Shown: piece by piece, positions 16,125 to 24,289 of the stretch
Layout of the letters: every line of letters starts with the position of its first letter
Numbering within the stretch: position 1 is the stretch's first letter
Origin: Streptomyces pseudovenezuelae
GTDB taxonomy: Bacteria > Actinomycetota > Actinomycetes > Streptomycetales > Streptomycetaceae
Reading direction: 5' to 3'
Length of the DNA: 64,000 bases
Assembly (NCBI RefSeq): GCF_001513955.1
Contig: NZ_KQ948153.1
Location: 67,279-131,278 of the forward strand
Notes under the pieces: generated by a model
Database searches by the model: none
Told to the model about the DNA's origin: nothing
The model's input: the letters and a program-made list of their open reading frames with translations, nothing else
Position numbers and translations under genes: made by a program

Positions 16125-17675
16125 GTGGAGTGGCGCAGCATCCCGGAGCTGGTCGGCCGGGCGGCGGAGCGGTTCGCCGGCACGGAGGCGGTCGTCGAGG
16201 GCCGCAACCGGGTCACCTACGCCGAGTTGGGCGCCCGCGTGGAGCGCGCGGCGGCGGCCTGCATCGCCCAGGGCGTACGACCGGGGGACCGGGTGGGCGT
16301 CTGGGCCCCCAACTCCCTCGACTGGATGGTCTCGGCGCTGGGCGCGGTGTCGGCGGGCGCGGTCCTGGTGCCGCTCAACACCCGCTTCAAGGGCACCGAG
16401 GCCGCGGACGTGCTGCGCCGGAGCGGGACCCGGCTGCTGTTCGTCACCGGGACCTTCCTCGGCACCTCGTACGTGGCCGCGCTGCGCCGGGCGGTCGCGG
16501 AGGGGCCGGGGCTGCCGGACCTGGAGCAGGTGGTGGTGCTGTCGGAGGACGCCCCCGCCGACTACCGCACCTGGAAGGACTTCCTGGCGAGCGGGGACAG
16601 GGTGACGCAGGCGGAGGTGCGCGAGCGCGCTTCGGCGGTCGACGGCACCTGGCCCTCGGACATCGTCTTCACCTCGGGGACCACCGGGCGTCCCAAGGGC
16701 GCGGTGATCACCCACGAGCAGACGCTGCGGGCGTACGAGGTCTGGTGCGACCTGGCCGGGTTGCGGCACGGCGACCGCTATCTGATCGTGAACCCCTTCT
16801 TCCACACCTTCGGTTACAAGGCCGGTGTGATCGCCTGTCTGATGCGGGGCGCGACGATGATCCCGCAGCCGGTGTTCGACGTGGACACCGTGCTGGCGAA
16901 CATCGCGGCGGAACGGGTCTCGGTGCTGCCCGGCCCGCCGACCCTCCACCAGTCGCTCCTCGACCATCCGGCACGGGACGCCCACGACCTGTCCGCGCTG
17001 CGCCTGGTGGTGACGGGCGCGGCGGTGGTCCCGCTCCGACTGGTCGAGCAACTGCACGGCGAACTGGGCGTGGAGACGGTCCTGACGGCGTACGGCCTCT
17101 CGGAGGCGAGCGGCATCGTGACGATGTGCAGACGGGGCGACCCGCTGCCGGTGATCGCGTCGACGTCCGGGCGGGCCATCCCCGGGACGCAGGTGCGGGT
17201 GGAGGCGCCGCCCGGCGAGCCCGGCGAGGTCCTGGTCCGCGGCTTCAACGTGATGCGTGGCTACTACGAGGACGCGGCGGCGACCGCGGAGACGGTCACC
17301 GAGGACGGCTGGCTGCGCACCGGTGACATCGGCGTCCTGGACGCGGCGGGCAACCTGCGGATCACCGACCGGCTGAAGGACATGTTCATCGTCGGCGGCT
17401 TCAACGCGTACCCGGCGGAGATCGAGCAACTGCTCGGCCTGCACCCGGCGGTGGCCGACGTGGCGGTCGTCGGCGTGCCCGACGCACGGCTCGGCGAGGT
17501 GGGGAGGGCGTACGTGGTCCGGCGCCCGGATTCGGTCCTCACCGCCGACGACCTGATCGCGTGGGCACGCCGGGAGATGGCCAACTACAAGGTGCCGCGG
17601 ACCGTGGAGTTCGTGGCCCGGCTGCCGAGGAACGCGAGCGGGAAGGTGGTCAAGGGGGAGCTGCGCCGGTCCTGA
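16125..17675 (+). CDS. Acyl-CoA ligase, FadD3-like
   Basis: A 516-residue adenylate-forming enzyme that activates a carboxylic acid to its CoA thioester through an acyl-AMP. The AMP-binding P-loop is FTSGTTGRPKGAVITHEQ (about residues 182-199), then INPFFH-type VNPFFHTFGYKAGVIA, LTAYGLSEASG, the hinge TGDIGVLDAAGNLRITDRLK and the catalytic C-terminal lysine in PRNASGKVVKGEL. Motif spacing and several blocks (VLPGPPTLHQSLLDHPAR) resemble mycobacterial FadD3, the ligase for a bicyclic propionate from steroid rings, but no other ring-degradation genes are present, so the substrate stays open. GTG at 16125 follows GGGGAGGC; the ATG two bases earlier is out of frame. Confidence 0.85.
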   Translation: MEWRSIPELVGRAAERFAGTEAVVEGRNRVTYAELGARVERAAAACIAQGVRPGDRVGVWAPNSLDWMVSALGAVSAGAVLVPLNTRFKGTEAADVLRRSGTRLLFVTGTFLGTSYVAALRRAVAEGPGLPDLEQVVVLSEDAPADYRTWKDFLASGDRVTQAEVRERASAVDGTWPSDIVFTSGTTGRPKGAVITHEQTLRAYEVWCDLAGLRHGDRYLIVNPFFHTFGYKAGVIACLMRGATMIPQPVFDVDTVLANIAAERVSVLPGPPTLHQSLLDHPARDAHDLSALRLVVTGAAVVPLRLVEQLHGELGVETVLTAYGLSEASGIVTMCRRGDPLPVIASTSGRAIPGTQVRVEAPPGEPGEVLVRGFNVMRGYYEDAAATAETVTEDGWLRTGDIGVLDAAGNLRITDRLKDMFIVGGFNAYPAEIEQLLGLHPAVADVAVVGVPDARLGEVGRAYVVRRPDSVLTADDLIAWARREMANYKVPRTVEFVARLPRNASGKVVKGELRRS

Positions 17676-17697
17676 GCGACCGGCCCCCGGACGCGCC

Positions 17698-17736
17698 TCG
17701 GCCGCGACGGCTCCCCCTCCGCGCCGCCGCGGCCGA
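17698..17736. terminator. Hairpin between CoA ligase and afsS
   Basis: TCGGCCGCG (17698-17706) and CGCGGCCGA (17728-17736) form a perfect 9-bp stem with a 21-nt loop in the gap between two convergent genes. A likely bidirectional terminator. Confidence 0.5.
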
Positions 17737-17760
17737 TCCCCGTTCGAGGAGAAGTCCTGG

Positions 17761-17949
17761 TCAGGCCTTCTCGTCCGTGGCGTGGTTGTCGAGCGGCTTG
17801 ACCGTGCCGTCCGTCGTACCGGCGGTCAGGGTGACGACCTTCTCGGCGCCCGTGGCGTGGTTGTCGAGCGGCTTGACCGTGTCCTCGGTCCCCGTGGCGT
17901 GGTTGTCGAGCGGCTTGACGGTGCCGTCCTGCTTCTCGGTTTCACTCAT
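17761..17949 (-). CDS. afsS: AfsS-like small regulator with three DNH repeats
   Basis: A 62-residue protein with three copies of TVKPLDNHAT at residues about 10-19, 24-33 and 49-58. AfsS (AfsR2) of S. coelicolor is a 63-residue protein with repeated D-N-H motifs, lies just downstream of afsR on the same strand, and stimulates antibiotic production when AfsR turns it on. Size, repeats and position all match here. The ATG at 17949 is preceded by GGGAGAG. The promoter gap to afsR (206 bp) holds an 11-bp direct repeat fitting AfsR/PhoP sites. How AfsS works is not established; it has no known enzymatic domain. Confidence 0.85.
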   Translation of the reverse strand: MSETEKQDGTVKPLDNHATGTEDTVKPLDNHATGAEKVVTLTAGTTDGTVKPLDNHATDEKA

Positions 17950-18108
17950 GGGTGGTGACTCTCCCGTTCGATGATGGGCCAGGCCGCCCGGCGACTCCCC
18001 CGAGGGTCGCCGGGCGGGCGTGTCAGGGTCGGTAACCCTAGCGATGGAGACCACCGCTGACCCGTCTGCCCCCCGACGCGACGGATCGACAGGGACGAGT
18101 CTGCCGGG

Positions 18109-18130
18109 CGGCGATAAACGAACGATGAAC
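18109..18130 (-). promoter_or_regulatory. 11-bp direct repeats in the afsS promoter
   Basis: On the minus strand, GTTCATCGTTC is followed directly by GTTTATCGCCG. The 11-bp period and GTTCA/GTTTA cores fit both SARP/AfsR direct repeats and PhoP direct-repeat units, which are known to overlap at afsS in S. coelicolor. It lies 160-180 bp upstream of the afsS ATG and just after the afsR 3' end. Confidence 0.7.
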
Positions 18131-18155
18131 GTCCGGCCAGGCCCGCCGCACCGCC

Positions 18156-21100
18156 CTACACGGTGGCCGACGGCGTGAGCAGGAGCCGTACGTCGGCGGC
18201 CTCCGGAGAGCCCAGCTGCTCGAAGATGCCGAGCGCCTCCTGCCAGCACGCATGGGCCCGGCCGGACTGCCCGAGCCCGCCGAGGGCGCGGCCGAGGACC
18301 GTCAGGACGTTGCCGCGCCGCCACTCGCCGCCGATGCCCCGCAGCACGGCGAGGTGGGCCTCGGCGAGCCGGAACAGCGTCATGCCCTCCCACAGCCGCT
18401 GCCGGCTGTCGCGGAAGACCTCCAGCGCCTCCGTCAGCCGGTCCACGGCGGCGTCCAGCAGCCCCTGCCCGGTGAGCGCCAGACCCAGCGCGTACCGGCC
18501 GTTCGCGCCGCGCAGGGTGTGCCCCAGCCGGTCGTAGATGACGATGCCCTGCTGGGCGAGCTCCACGGCGCTGGTGCTCCGTCCCAGGGCCAGGTGGATA
18601 CGGGAGAGGTTGCACAGCGCGCTGGCCTCGCCCGCGAGGTTCCGGTCGAGCCGGAAGCTCTCGATGGCCTCCTTCAGATACGCTTCGCCCTCGGGGTGGC
18701 GCCCCTGGTAGAGCGCGATGATGCCGCGGTCGTTGGCGGCCCAGCAGCGGGGCGCCAGGTCGTCCGCCGCTCGGGCGAGCTGCATGGCCAGCCGGGCCTC
18801 CGCGTCCGCCTGCTCGAAGCGGCCGGCCACGAGATGGACGTTGGTGAGCGTGGTCAGCGCACGCGCGCGGCTGCGCGGGTCGTCCGCCGCGTCGGCCGCG
18901 TCCCGCAGGGCGACGGCGGCGACCTCGTACTGCTTGGAGTTGGCCCCCGACTCGGCCAGGTCCTTCGCCACCCACAGCAGGTCCACCGCGCGCCGCAGCA
19001 GGGCACCCTTCGCGCACTGCTGGACGAAGGCGAGCAGGGCGTTGGCCTCCGCGTACAGCCAGTCCTGGGCGGTGTGGCGGTCGTCGAAGGACAGGCCGGG
19101 GTAGCGGATCTCCTCCAGGTGCTCCACCAGCCGGTCCCCGGGCCGCTCGATGGCGTACACGGCCGCGGCGGTGGCCAGATAGAAGTCCAGCAACCGCGAC
19201 AGCGCCGCCTCGCGCTCACTGGGCGGCCACTCGTCGCGCTCGGCGCACGCACGCGCGTAGAGCCGGACGAGATCGTGGAACCGGTAGCGGCCGGGCGCCG
19301 CCGACTCCAGCAGCGAGGTGTCGACCAGGGCCTCCAGGAGGTCCTCGGTGTCCTCGACGGGCAGGTCCAGTACGGCGGCGGCCGCGGCCAGCGAGATGTC
19401 CGGGCCGTCGGCGAGGCCCAGCAGGCGGAACGCGCGGGCCTGGGCGGGCTCCAGCTGGCCGTAGCCGAGTTCGAAGGTGGCCTTCACGGCGAGGTCGCCG
19501 GCCTGGAGTTCGTCGAGGCGCCGGCGTTCGTCGGCGAGCTTCGCCGCGAGGACGGACACCGTCCAGGTGCGGCGGGCCGCCAGGCGGGAGGCGGCGATAC
19601 GGATGGCGAGCGGGAGGAATCCGCAGGCGGCGACCACGTCGAGGGCGGCCTTGCGCTCGGAGGCGACCCGCTCCTCGCCGACGATCCGGGTGAACAGCTG
19701 CAGTGCCTCGTCGGGGGACATGACGTCCAGGTCGACCAGGTGGGCGCCGGCGAGGTCGACCATCCGGACCCGGGAGGTCACGAGGGCCGCGCAGCCCGCC
19801 GTGCCGGGCAGCAGGGGACGTATCTGGGCCGCGTCGCGCGCGTTGTCGAGCAGGAGGAGGACCCGGCGCCCGTCCAGGACCGAGCGGTACAGGGCGGCCC
19901 GTTCCTCCAGGGAGTCGGGGATCGCGGAGTCGGCGGTGCCGAGGGCGCGGAGGAAGGCGCCGAGGACGGTTTCGGGGTCGGCGGCCCGGGCACCGGCGCC
20001 CTGGAGGTCGACGTAGAGCTGCCCGTCGGGGAAGGCGGAGCGCGCCTGGTGGGCCACGTGCACGGCCAGCGTGGTCTTGCCGACGCCGCCGATGCCGGCG
20101 AGCGCGGAGACCGCCATCACGCGGCCCTCGGAGCCGGAGGCGAGGACCTCGCTCAGTTCGGTGACGAAGGACGCGCGGCCGGTGAAGTCGGGCACGGTCG
20201 CCGGGAGTTGCGCGGGGCGGACAGGCGCGGCGACCGGTTCGGGCTGCGGGGAGGAGGGCTCCGCGAGACCGGGGTCGGCCTGGAGGATGCGCTGCTGGAG
20301 CTCGCGCAGGCCGGGGCGGGGGTCGACGCCGAGTTCGTCGGCGAGCAGCCTGCGGGTGTCGGCGTAGACCGCGAGGGCCTCGGCCTGCCGGCCGCTGCGG
20401 TACAGGGCCAGCATGAGCAGTTCCCTGAGCCGCTCGCGCAGGGGGTGCTCGGCGGTGAGCGCGGTGAGTTCGGAGACCGCCTCCGCGTGGCAGCCCTGCT
20501 CCAGGTCCATGTCCAGGCGGGATTCGAGGAGTTGCAGCCGCCACTCCTCCAGCCGCACGCGCTGTGCCTCGGCGTACGGCCCCGGCACGCCCGCGAGCAC
20601 CTCGCCGTCCCACAGGCCCAGCGCCCGGGCCAGCTGGTCCCGCGCCTGGCACAGGTCCCCGGCGCTTCTGGCCTTCTCCGCCCCGGTGGCGAGTTCCTGG
20701 GCGGCGGCGAGGTCCAGCGCGTCCTCGCCGAGTCCGCGGATCGCGTAGCCGCCGGACTCGCTGACCAGGATCCCGGGGTCGAGGATCTTGCGGAGCCGGG
20801 AGGCGTACGTGCGCACCGCGGCCAGGGCCTGCTCCGGGGGCTCCTCGCCCCACAGGGCGGAGATCAGCTCGGCGGCGGTCGCGGTGCGGCCCTCACGCAG
20901 CAGCAGGGCGGCGAGCAGGGCGCGTTGCTGGGGGGACCCGGTGGCCAGCAGTTCCTCCCCACGCCAGGCACGCACCGGCCCGAGCACACTGAACCGCAAC
21001 GACGGCACGACCGCTGCCACGGGGCTGGTGCGCGGCCCGAATCCGGTGCCGGGGCCCGTGTGCGGCCCGGCTTCCGACGCAGAGCCGGTGTGCTGTCCGG

Positions 21101-21923
21101 CTCGGGCCGCGGGGTCGGTGTCCTGACTGACATCTGCCGCGGTGGCCGTGTCCTTGCCGGGACCCGTGCGCGGCCCGAATCCCGTGCGGGGGCTGGTGTG
21201 TTGCCCGGCTCGGGCCGCGGGGCCCGTGTCCTTCCCGGCTTCCGTGGTGGAGCGCCTGTGGTGGCGGGGCGCCGCTGCGGGGTCGATGTTCTGGCCGGCC
21301 TCCGCCGCGGGGTCCGTGCCCTTGCCGGTTCCCGCCGCGGGGCTGGTGCGCGGCCCGAATCCGGTGCCGGGGCCCTTGTCCTGCCCGGCATCCGCCGCGG
21401 AGCCGGTGTGTCGCTCGGCTCGGGCCGCGGGGGCCGTGTTCATCCCGGCTTCCGTGGCGGAGGGCATGTCTCGGCCGGCTCCGGCCGCAGCGTCGCCGTC
21501 CGACCGGACCGCCGCCTCAGGGTCCGTCTCCTTGCCATTCACCGCCGTCGGACCCGTGTGGTGCCCGGCTCCGGCCGCGGCGTCGGCGTCCTGCCGGATT
21601 GCCGCCGCAGGGTTCGTGTCCTTGCCATTCACCGCCACGTGACCCGTGTGGTGCCCGGCTCCGGCCGCGGCGTCGATGTCCGACCGGACCGCCGCCTCAG
21701 GGCTCGTGTCCTCGCCAGTCACCGCCGCCGGACCCATGTGGTGCCCGGCCCCGGCCCCGGCGTCGACGTCCGACCGGATCGCCGCCGCAGGGCCCGTGTC
21801 CTCGCCGACCGCCCTCGCGGGGCCGATCCGCTGCCCGGAAGCCGCCGTTGAGCCCGTGTCCTGCCCGGCCCCCACCGGGGAGCCGGGACGCCTCTGCTCC
21901 GGCACCCGTGGTACACCGTCCAT
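18156..21923 (-). CDS. afsR: SARP-NB-ARC-TPR transcription factor AfsR, extended
   Basis: A 1255-residue global regulator. After MDGVPRVPEQRR there is a decapeptide-repeat region (about 21-303). The SARP winged-helix DNA-binding domain follows (about 307-400, from LRFSVLGPVRAW), then the BTAD domain (about 405-550), an NB-ARC ATPase with Walker A AGIGGVGKTTLA (609-620) and Walker B RRVLLLLDNA, and C-terminal TPRs (about 950-1240). AfsR is phosphorylated by AfsK and other kinases, binds DNA, hydrolyses ATP and activates afsS. S. coelicolor AfsR has 993 residues; without the repeat this protein would be close to that. The start at 21923 has a GGGGGAC leader. Internal starts in the repeat cannot be excluded. 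Confidence 0.88.
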   Translation of the reverse strand: MDGVPRVPEQRRPGSPVGAGQDTGSTAASGQRIGPARAVGEDTGPAAAIRSDVDAGAGAGHHMGPAAVTGEDTSPEAAVRSDIDAAAGAGHHTGHVAVNGKDTNPAAAIRQDADAAAGAGHHTGPTAVNGKETDPEAAVRSDGDAAAGAGRDMPSATEAGMNTAPAARAERHTGSAADAGQDKGPGTGFGPRTSPAAGTGKGTDPAAEAGQNIDPAAAPRHHRRSTTEAGKDTGPAARAGQHTSPRTGFGPRTGPGKDTATAADVSQDTDPAARAGQHTGSASEAGPHTGPGTGFGPRTSPVAAVVPSLRFSVLGPVRAWRGEELLATGSPQQRALLAALLLREGRTATAAELISALWGEEPPEQALAAVRTYASRLRKILDPGILVSESGGYAIRGLGEDALDLAAAQELATGAEKARSAGDLCQARDQLARALGLWDGEVLAGVPGPYAEAQRVRLEEWRLQLLESRLDMDLEQGCHAEAVSELTALTAEHPLRERLRELLMLALYRSGRQAEALAVYADTRRLLADELGVDPRPGLRELQQRILQADPGLAEPSSPQPEPVAAPVRPAQLPATVPDFTGRASFVTELSEVLASGSEGRVMAVSALAGIGGVGKTTLAVHVAHQARSAFPDGQLYVDLQGAGARAADPETVLGAFLRALGTADSAIPDSLEERAALYRSVLDGRRVLLLLDNARDAAQIRPLLPGTAGCAALVTSRVRMVDLAGAHLVDLDVMSPDEALQLFTRIVGEERVASERKAALDVVAACGFLPLAIRIAASRLAARRTWTVSVLAAKLADERRRLDELQAGDLAVKATFELGYGQLEPAQARAFRLLGLADGPDISLAAAAAVLDLPVEDTEDLLEALVDTSLLESAAPGRYRFHDLVRLYARACAERDEWPPSEREAALSRLLDFYLATAAAVYAIERPGDRLVEHLEEIRYPGLSFDDRHTAQDWLYAEANALLAFVQQCAKGALLRRAVDLLWVAKDLAESGANSKQYEVAAVALRDAADAADDPRSRARALTTLTNVHLVAGRFEQADAEARLAMQLARAADDLAPRCWAANDRGIIALYQGRHPEGEAYLKEAIESFRLDRNLAGEASALCNLSRIHLALGRSTSAVELAQQGIVIYDRLGHTLRGANGRYALGLALTGQGLLDAAVDRLTEALEVFRDSRQRLWEGMTLFRLAEAHLAVLRGIGGEWRRGNVLTVLGRALGGLGQSGRAHACWQEALGIFEQLGSPEAADVRLLLTPSATV
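21015..21863 (-). repeat. 30-bp tandem repeat coding decapeptides in AfsR
   Basis: About 28 copies of a 10-residue unit (30 bp) with consensus near x-D-T-G-P-A-A-x-A-G. The first half is organised as a 30-residue (90-bp) triplet, HHTGP-x-AVNG / KDTxPxAAxR / SDxDAAAGAG, repeated four times. Every unit is in frame. This precedes the DNA-binding domain. Confidence 0.9.
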
Positions 21924-21933
21924 CGCCGTCCCC

Positions 21934-21945
21934 CTAGGGCCTGTC
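21934..21945. repeat. Isolated CTAGGGCCTGTC tip upstream of afsR
   Basis: The 12 bases are identical to the outer tip of the 90-bp inverted-repeat element at 4303-4392. No matching opposite tip is seen within a few hundred bases. It may be a decayed end or chance. Confidence 0.3.
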
Positions 21946-22095
21946 TACAACCCCGTCAGTTTGCCTTGTCCATGGCGGATGCGTCAGCTGTGGAGACTCT
22001 GATCACGGGTGGACGCGCGGGATGTCACAAGGCCCTCACCCGCTCTTCGCACACGTCCGCACACGAACCGTCGCCATCGGCCACCGTTCGCGGAG

Positions 22096-22110
22096 CTGAC
22101 GGACCGTCAG
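22096..22110. promoter_or_regulatory. Palindromic operator, site 4
   Basis: CTGACGGACCGTCAG, perfect arms, 21 bp upstream of the amidohydrolase ATG at 22132. It would control the amidohydrolase-LLM-SDR operon. Confidence 0.75.
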
Positions 22111-22131
22111 ATCAGCGCTACCGTGAGCGCC

Positions 22132-23364
22132 ATGGAGACCACGACGGCACTTCCGAAGATCATCTCCGTCGACGACCACACGGTGGAGCCTCCCGACGTC
22201 TGGCAGAACCGGCTCCCGAAGAAGTACCTCGACACCGGCCCCCGCACGGTCCGCGCCCCGCTCAAGGAGATCAGCTTCCTCGGCGGCCGCTTCAAGCCCG
22301 TGATGGGCGCCCCGGGCGACGACGGGCCCCTCGGTGACTGGTGGCTCTACGAGGGACTCCAGCGTCCCCTCACCCGCCTGGACACCGCGGTCGGCTACAG
22401 CAGGGACGAGATCAAGCTGGAGGTCATCACCTACGAGCAGATGCGCCCCGGCTCCTACGACGTCCCGCAGCGCCTCGCCGACATGGACGTCAACCACGTC
22501 CAGTCCGCCGTCTGCTTCCCGACCTTCCCGCGCTTCTGCGGCCAGACCTTCACCGAGGCCAAGGACCACGAACTGGGCCTGCTGTGCGTCCAGGCCTACA
22601 ACGACTGGATGGTGGAGGAGTGGTGCGGCCCCCAGGCGCAGGGCCGGCTCATCCCGCTCACCCTGATCCCGCTCTGGGACGCCGAGCTGGCCGCCGCGGA
22701 GGTCCGCCGCAACGCCGCCCGGGGAGTGCGGGCCGTCGCCTTCTCCGAGATACCCCCGCACCTGGGCCTGCCCTCCGTCCACTCCGACGACTGGGACCCC
22801 TTCCTCGCCGCCTGCGACGAGACCGGCACGATCATCGCCATGCACATCGGCTCCAGCAGCCGGATGCCCTCCACCTCCGCCGACGCCCCGCCCGCCGTCG
22901 GCTCCACGATCACCTTCGCCAACTGCTGCTTCTCGATGGTCGACTGGCTGATGAGCGGCAAGTTCGAGCGCTTCCCGAACCTCAAGGTCATGTACGCGGA
23001 AGGCCAGATCGGCTGGATTCCCTACATCCTGGAGCGTGCCGACGTCGTCTGGGAGGAGAACCGCGGCTGGGGCGGCGTCGCCGACAAGGTCCACCGCCCG
23101 CCGTCCGAACTCTTCACCGAGCACGTCTACGGCTGCTTCTTCGACGACGCGTTCGGCCTCAGGAACCTCGACGCGATCGGCGTGGGGAACGTGCTGTACG
23201 AGACCGACTACCCCCACTCCGACTCCACCTGGCCGAAGTCCCGCGAGGTCGGCGAGGCCCAGATGGGGCACCTGGACGCCGAGGTGGTGGAGCGGATCGT
23301 GCGGGGCAACGCCATCGAGCTGCTCGGTCTCACCCCGGACGGCCTCTGGGGCGGTCCGCGGTGA
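22132..23364 (+). CDS. Amidohydrolase-2 (metal-dependent hydrolase)
   Basis: A 410-residue TIM-barrel protein of the amidohydrolase-2 family, which hydrolyses or decarboxylates ring and amide compounds with a bound metal. The N-terminal metal site is IISVDDHTVEPPDVW (D-x-H in place of the usual H-x-H), the mid-barrel His is in IIAMHIGSSSRMPS, and the last catalytic Asp is in YETDYPHSDSTWP. The ATG at 22132 is chosen because the family motif starts right after it and the operator lies just upstream. The TGA stop overlaps the GTG of the next LLM gene. The substrate is probably a ring-opened or hydroxylated intermediate of the same pathway. Confidence 0.85.
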   Translation: METTTALPKIISVDDHTVEPPDVWQNRLPKKYLDTGPRTVRAPLKEISFLGGRFKPVMGAPGDDGPLGDWWLYEGLQRPLTRLDTAVGYSRDEIKLEVITYEQMRPGSYDVPQRLADMDVNHVQSAVCFPTFPRFCGQTFTEAKDHELGLLCVQAYNDWMVEEWCGPQAQGRLIPLTLIPLWDAELAAAEVRRNAARGVRAVAFSEIPPHLGLPSVHSDDWDPFLAACDETGTIIAMHIGSSSRMPSTSADAPPAVGSTITFANCCFSMVDWLMSGKFERFPNLKVMYAEGQIGWIPYILERADVVWEENRGWGGVADKVHRPPSELFTEHVYGCFFDDAFGLRNLDAIGVGNVLYETDYPHSDSTWPKSREVGEAQMGHLDAEVVERIVRGNAIELLGLTPDGLWGGPR

Positions 23365-24278
23365 CCGCGTACGGCATCCAGCTCCCCGTCCAGTCCCAGA
23401 GCACGATCTACGCCGAGCCCTGGGAGGCCGGCGCCGGCCCCGAGGACCTCGTCGCGGTGGCCCGGGCCGCCGACCGTGCCGGGTTCGCGTACATCGCCGC
23501 CTGCGACCACGTGGCGATCCCGCGCCGCCTCGCCCCCGCGATGAGCACGGTCTGGTACGACCCGGTCGCCACCCTCGCCCACCTGGCGGGCGTGACCGAA
23601 CGGGTGCGGCTGCTGAGTCATGTGGCCGTGGTCGGGCTGCGGCACCCCCTGCTCACCGCCAAGCAGTACGCCACCCTCGACCATCTCAGCGGCGGGCGGC
23701 TGGTCCTCGGCGTCGGCGCGGGCCACGTTCAGGAGGAGTTCGAGGCGCTCGGCGTCGACTTCGCCGGGCGCGGGGCCGTCCTCGACGAGTCGATCGACGC
23801 CCTGCGCAAGGCCCTCGGCCCCGACGAGTTCCCCGAACACCACGGCAAGCTCTACGACTTCGCGGACCTCGGCCAGCGTCCCCGGCCCGCCCAGGCGCAC
23901 GTCCCGCTCTGGGTCGGGGGCTCCTCCCCGGCCGCCGTACGCCGGGCCGCGCTCAAGGGCGACGGGTGGCTGCCCCAGGGGGACCCCCGGGACCGGCTGC
24001 CCGCGCAGATCGACCGGATACGGCATCTGCGGGCGGAGGCGGGCCTCGACGGGCCGTTCAGCGTCGGGGCCATCGCCGAGCCGCTCTACGTCGGCACGCC
24101 CGCGTGGGACGTCGGCCGCCGCACGCTCAGCGGCCCGCCCGACGAACTGGCCGCGTCCCTGCGCGCCTACCGCGCGATGGGCGTGGACCAGCTCCAGGTG
24201 CGGTTCCGCAGCCGCGACCGTGCCGAACTCGTCGACCAGATCTCGGCGTTCGGCGCCGACATCGCCCCCCACCTCTGA
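23361..24278 (+). CDS. LLM-class F420-dependent oxidoreductase
   Basis: A 305-residue luciferase-like TIM-barrel enzyme; this branch uses F420 (sometimes FMN). It has VARAADRAGFAYIAACDHVA, VAVVGLRHPLLTAKQYATLDHLSGGRLVLGVG split across residues about 88-120, and HVPLWVGGSSPAAVRRAA in the cofactor-binding half. It starts at GTG 23361 inside the stop of the amidohydrolase, so the two are coupled. The SDR follows 11 bp downstream. The enzyme probably oxidises or reduces a carbonyl or enoyl group. Confidence 0.85.
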   Translation: MTAYGIQLPVQSQSTIYAEPWEAGAGPEDLVAVARAADRAGFAYIAACDHVAIPRRLAPAMSTVWYDPVATLAHLAGVTERVRLLSHVAVVGLRHPLLTAKQYATLDHLSGGRLVLGVGAGHVQEEFEALGVDFAGRGAVLDESIDALRKALGPDEFPEHHGKLYDFADLGQRPRPAQAHVPLWVGGSSPAAVRRAALKGDGWLPQGDPRDRLPAQIDRIRHLRAEAGLDGPFSVGAIAEPLYVGTPAWDVGRRTLSGPPDELAASLRAYRAMGVDQLQVRFRSRDRAELVDQISAFGADIAPHL

Positions 24279-24289
24279 GGAGTCAGCGC

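Noticed and set aside
18252-21851. A plus-strand open frame of about 1200 codons opposite afsR
   Set aside because: It is the antisense image of a GC-rich gene; afsR on the other strand has clear domains, and the plus frame encodes no recognisable family.
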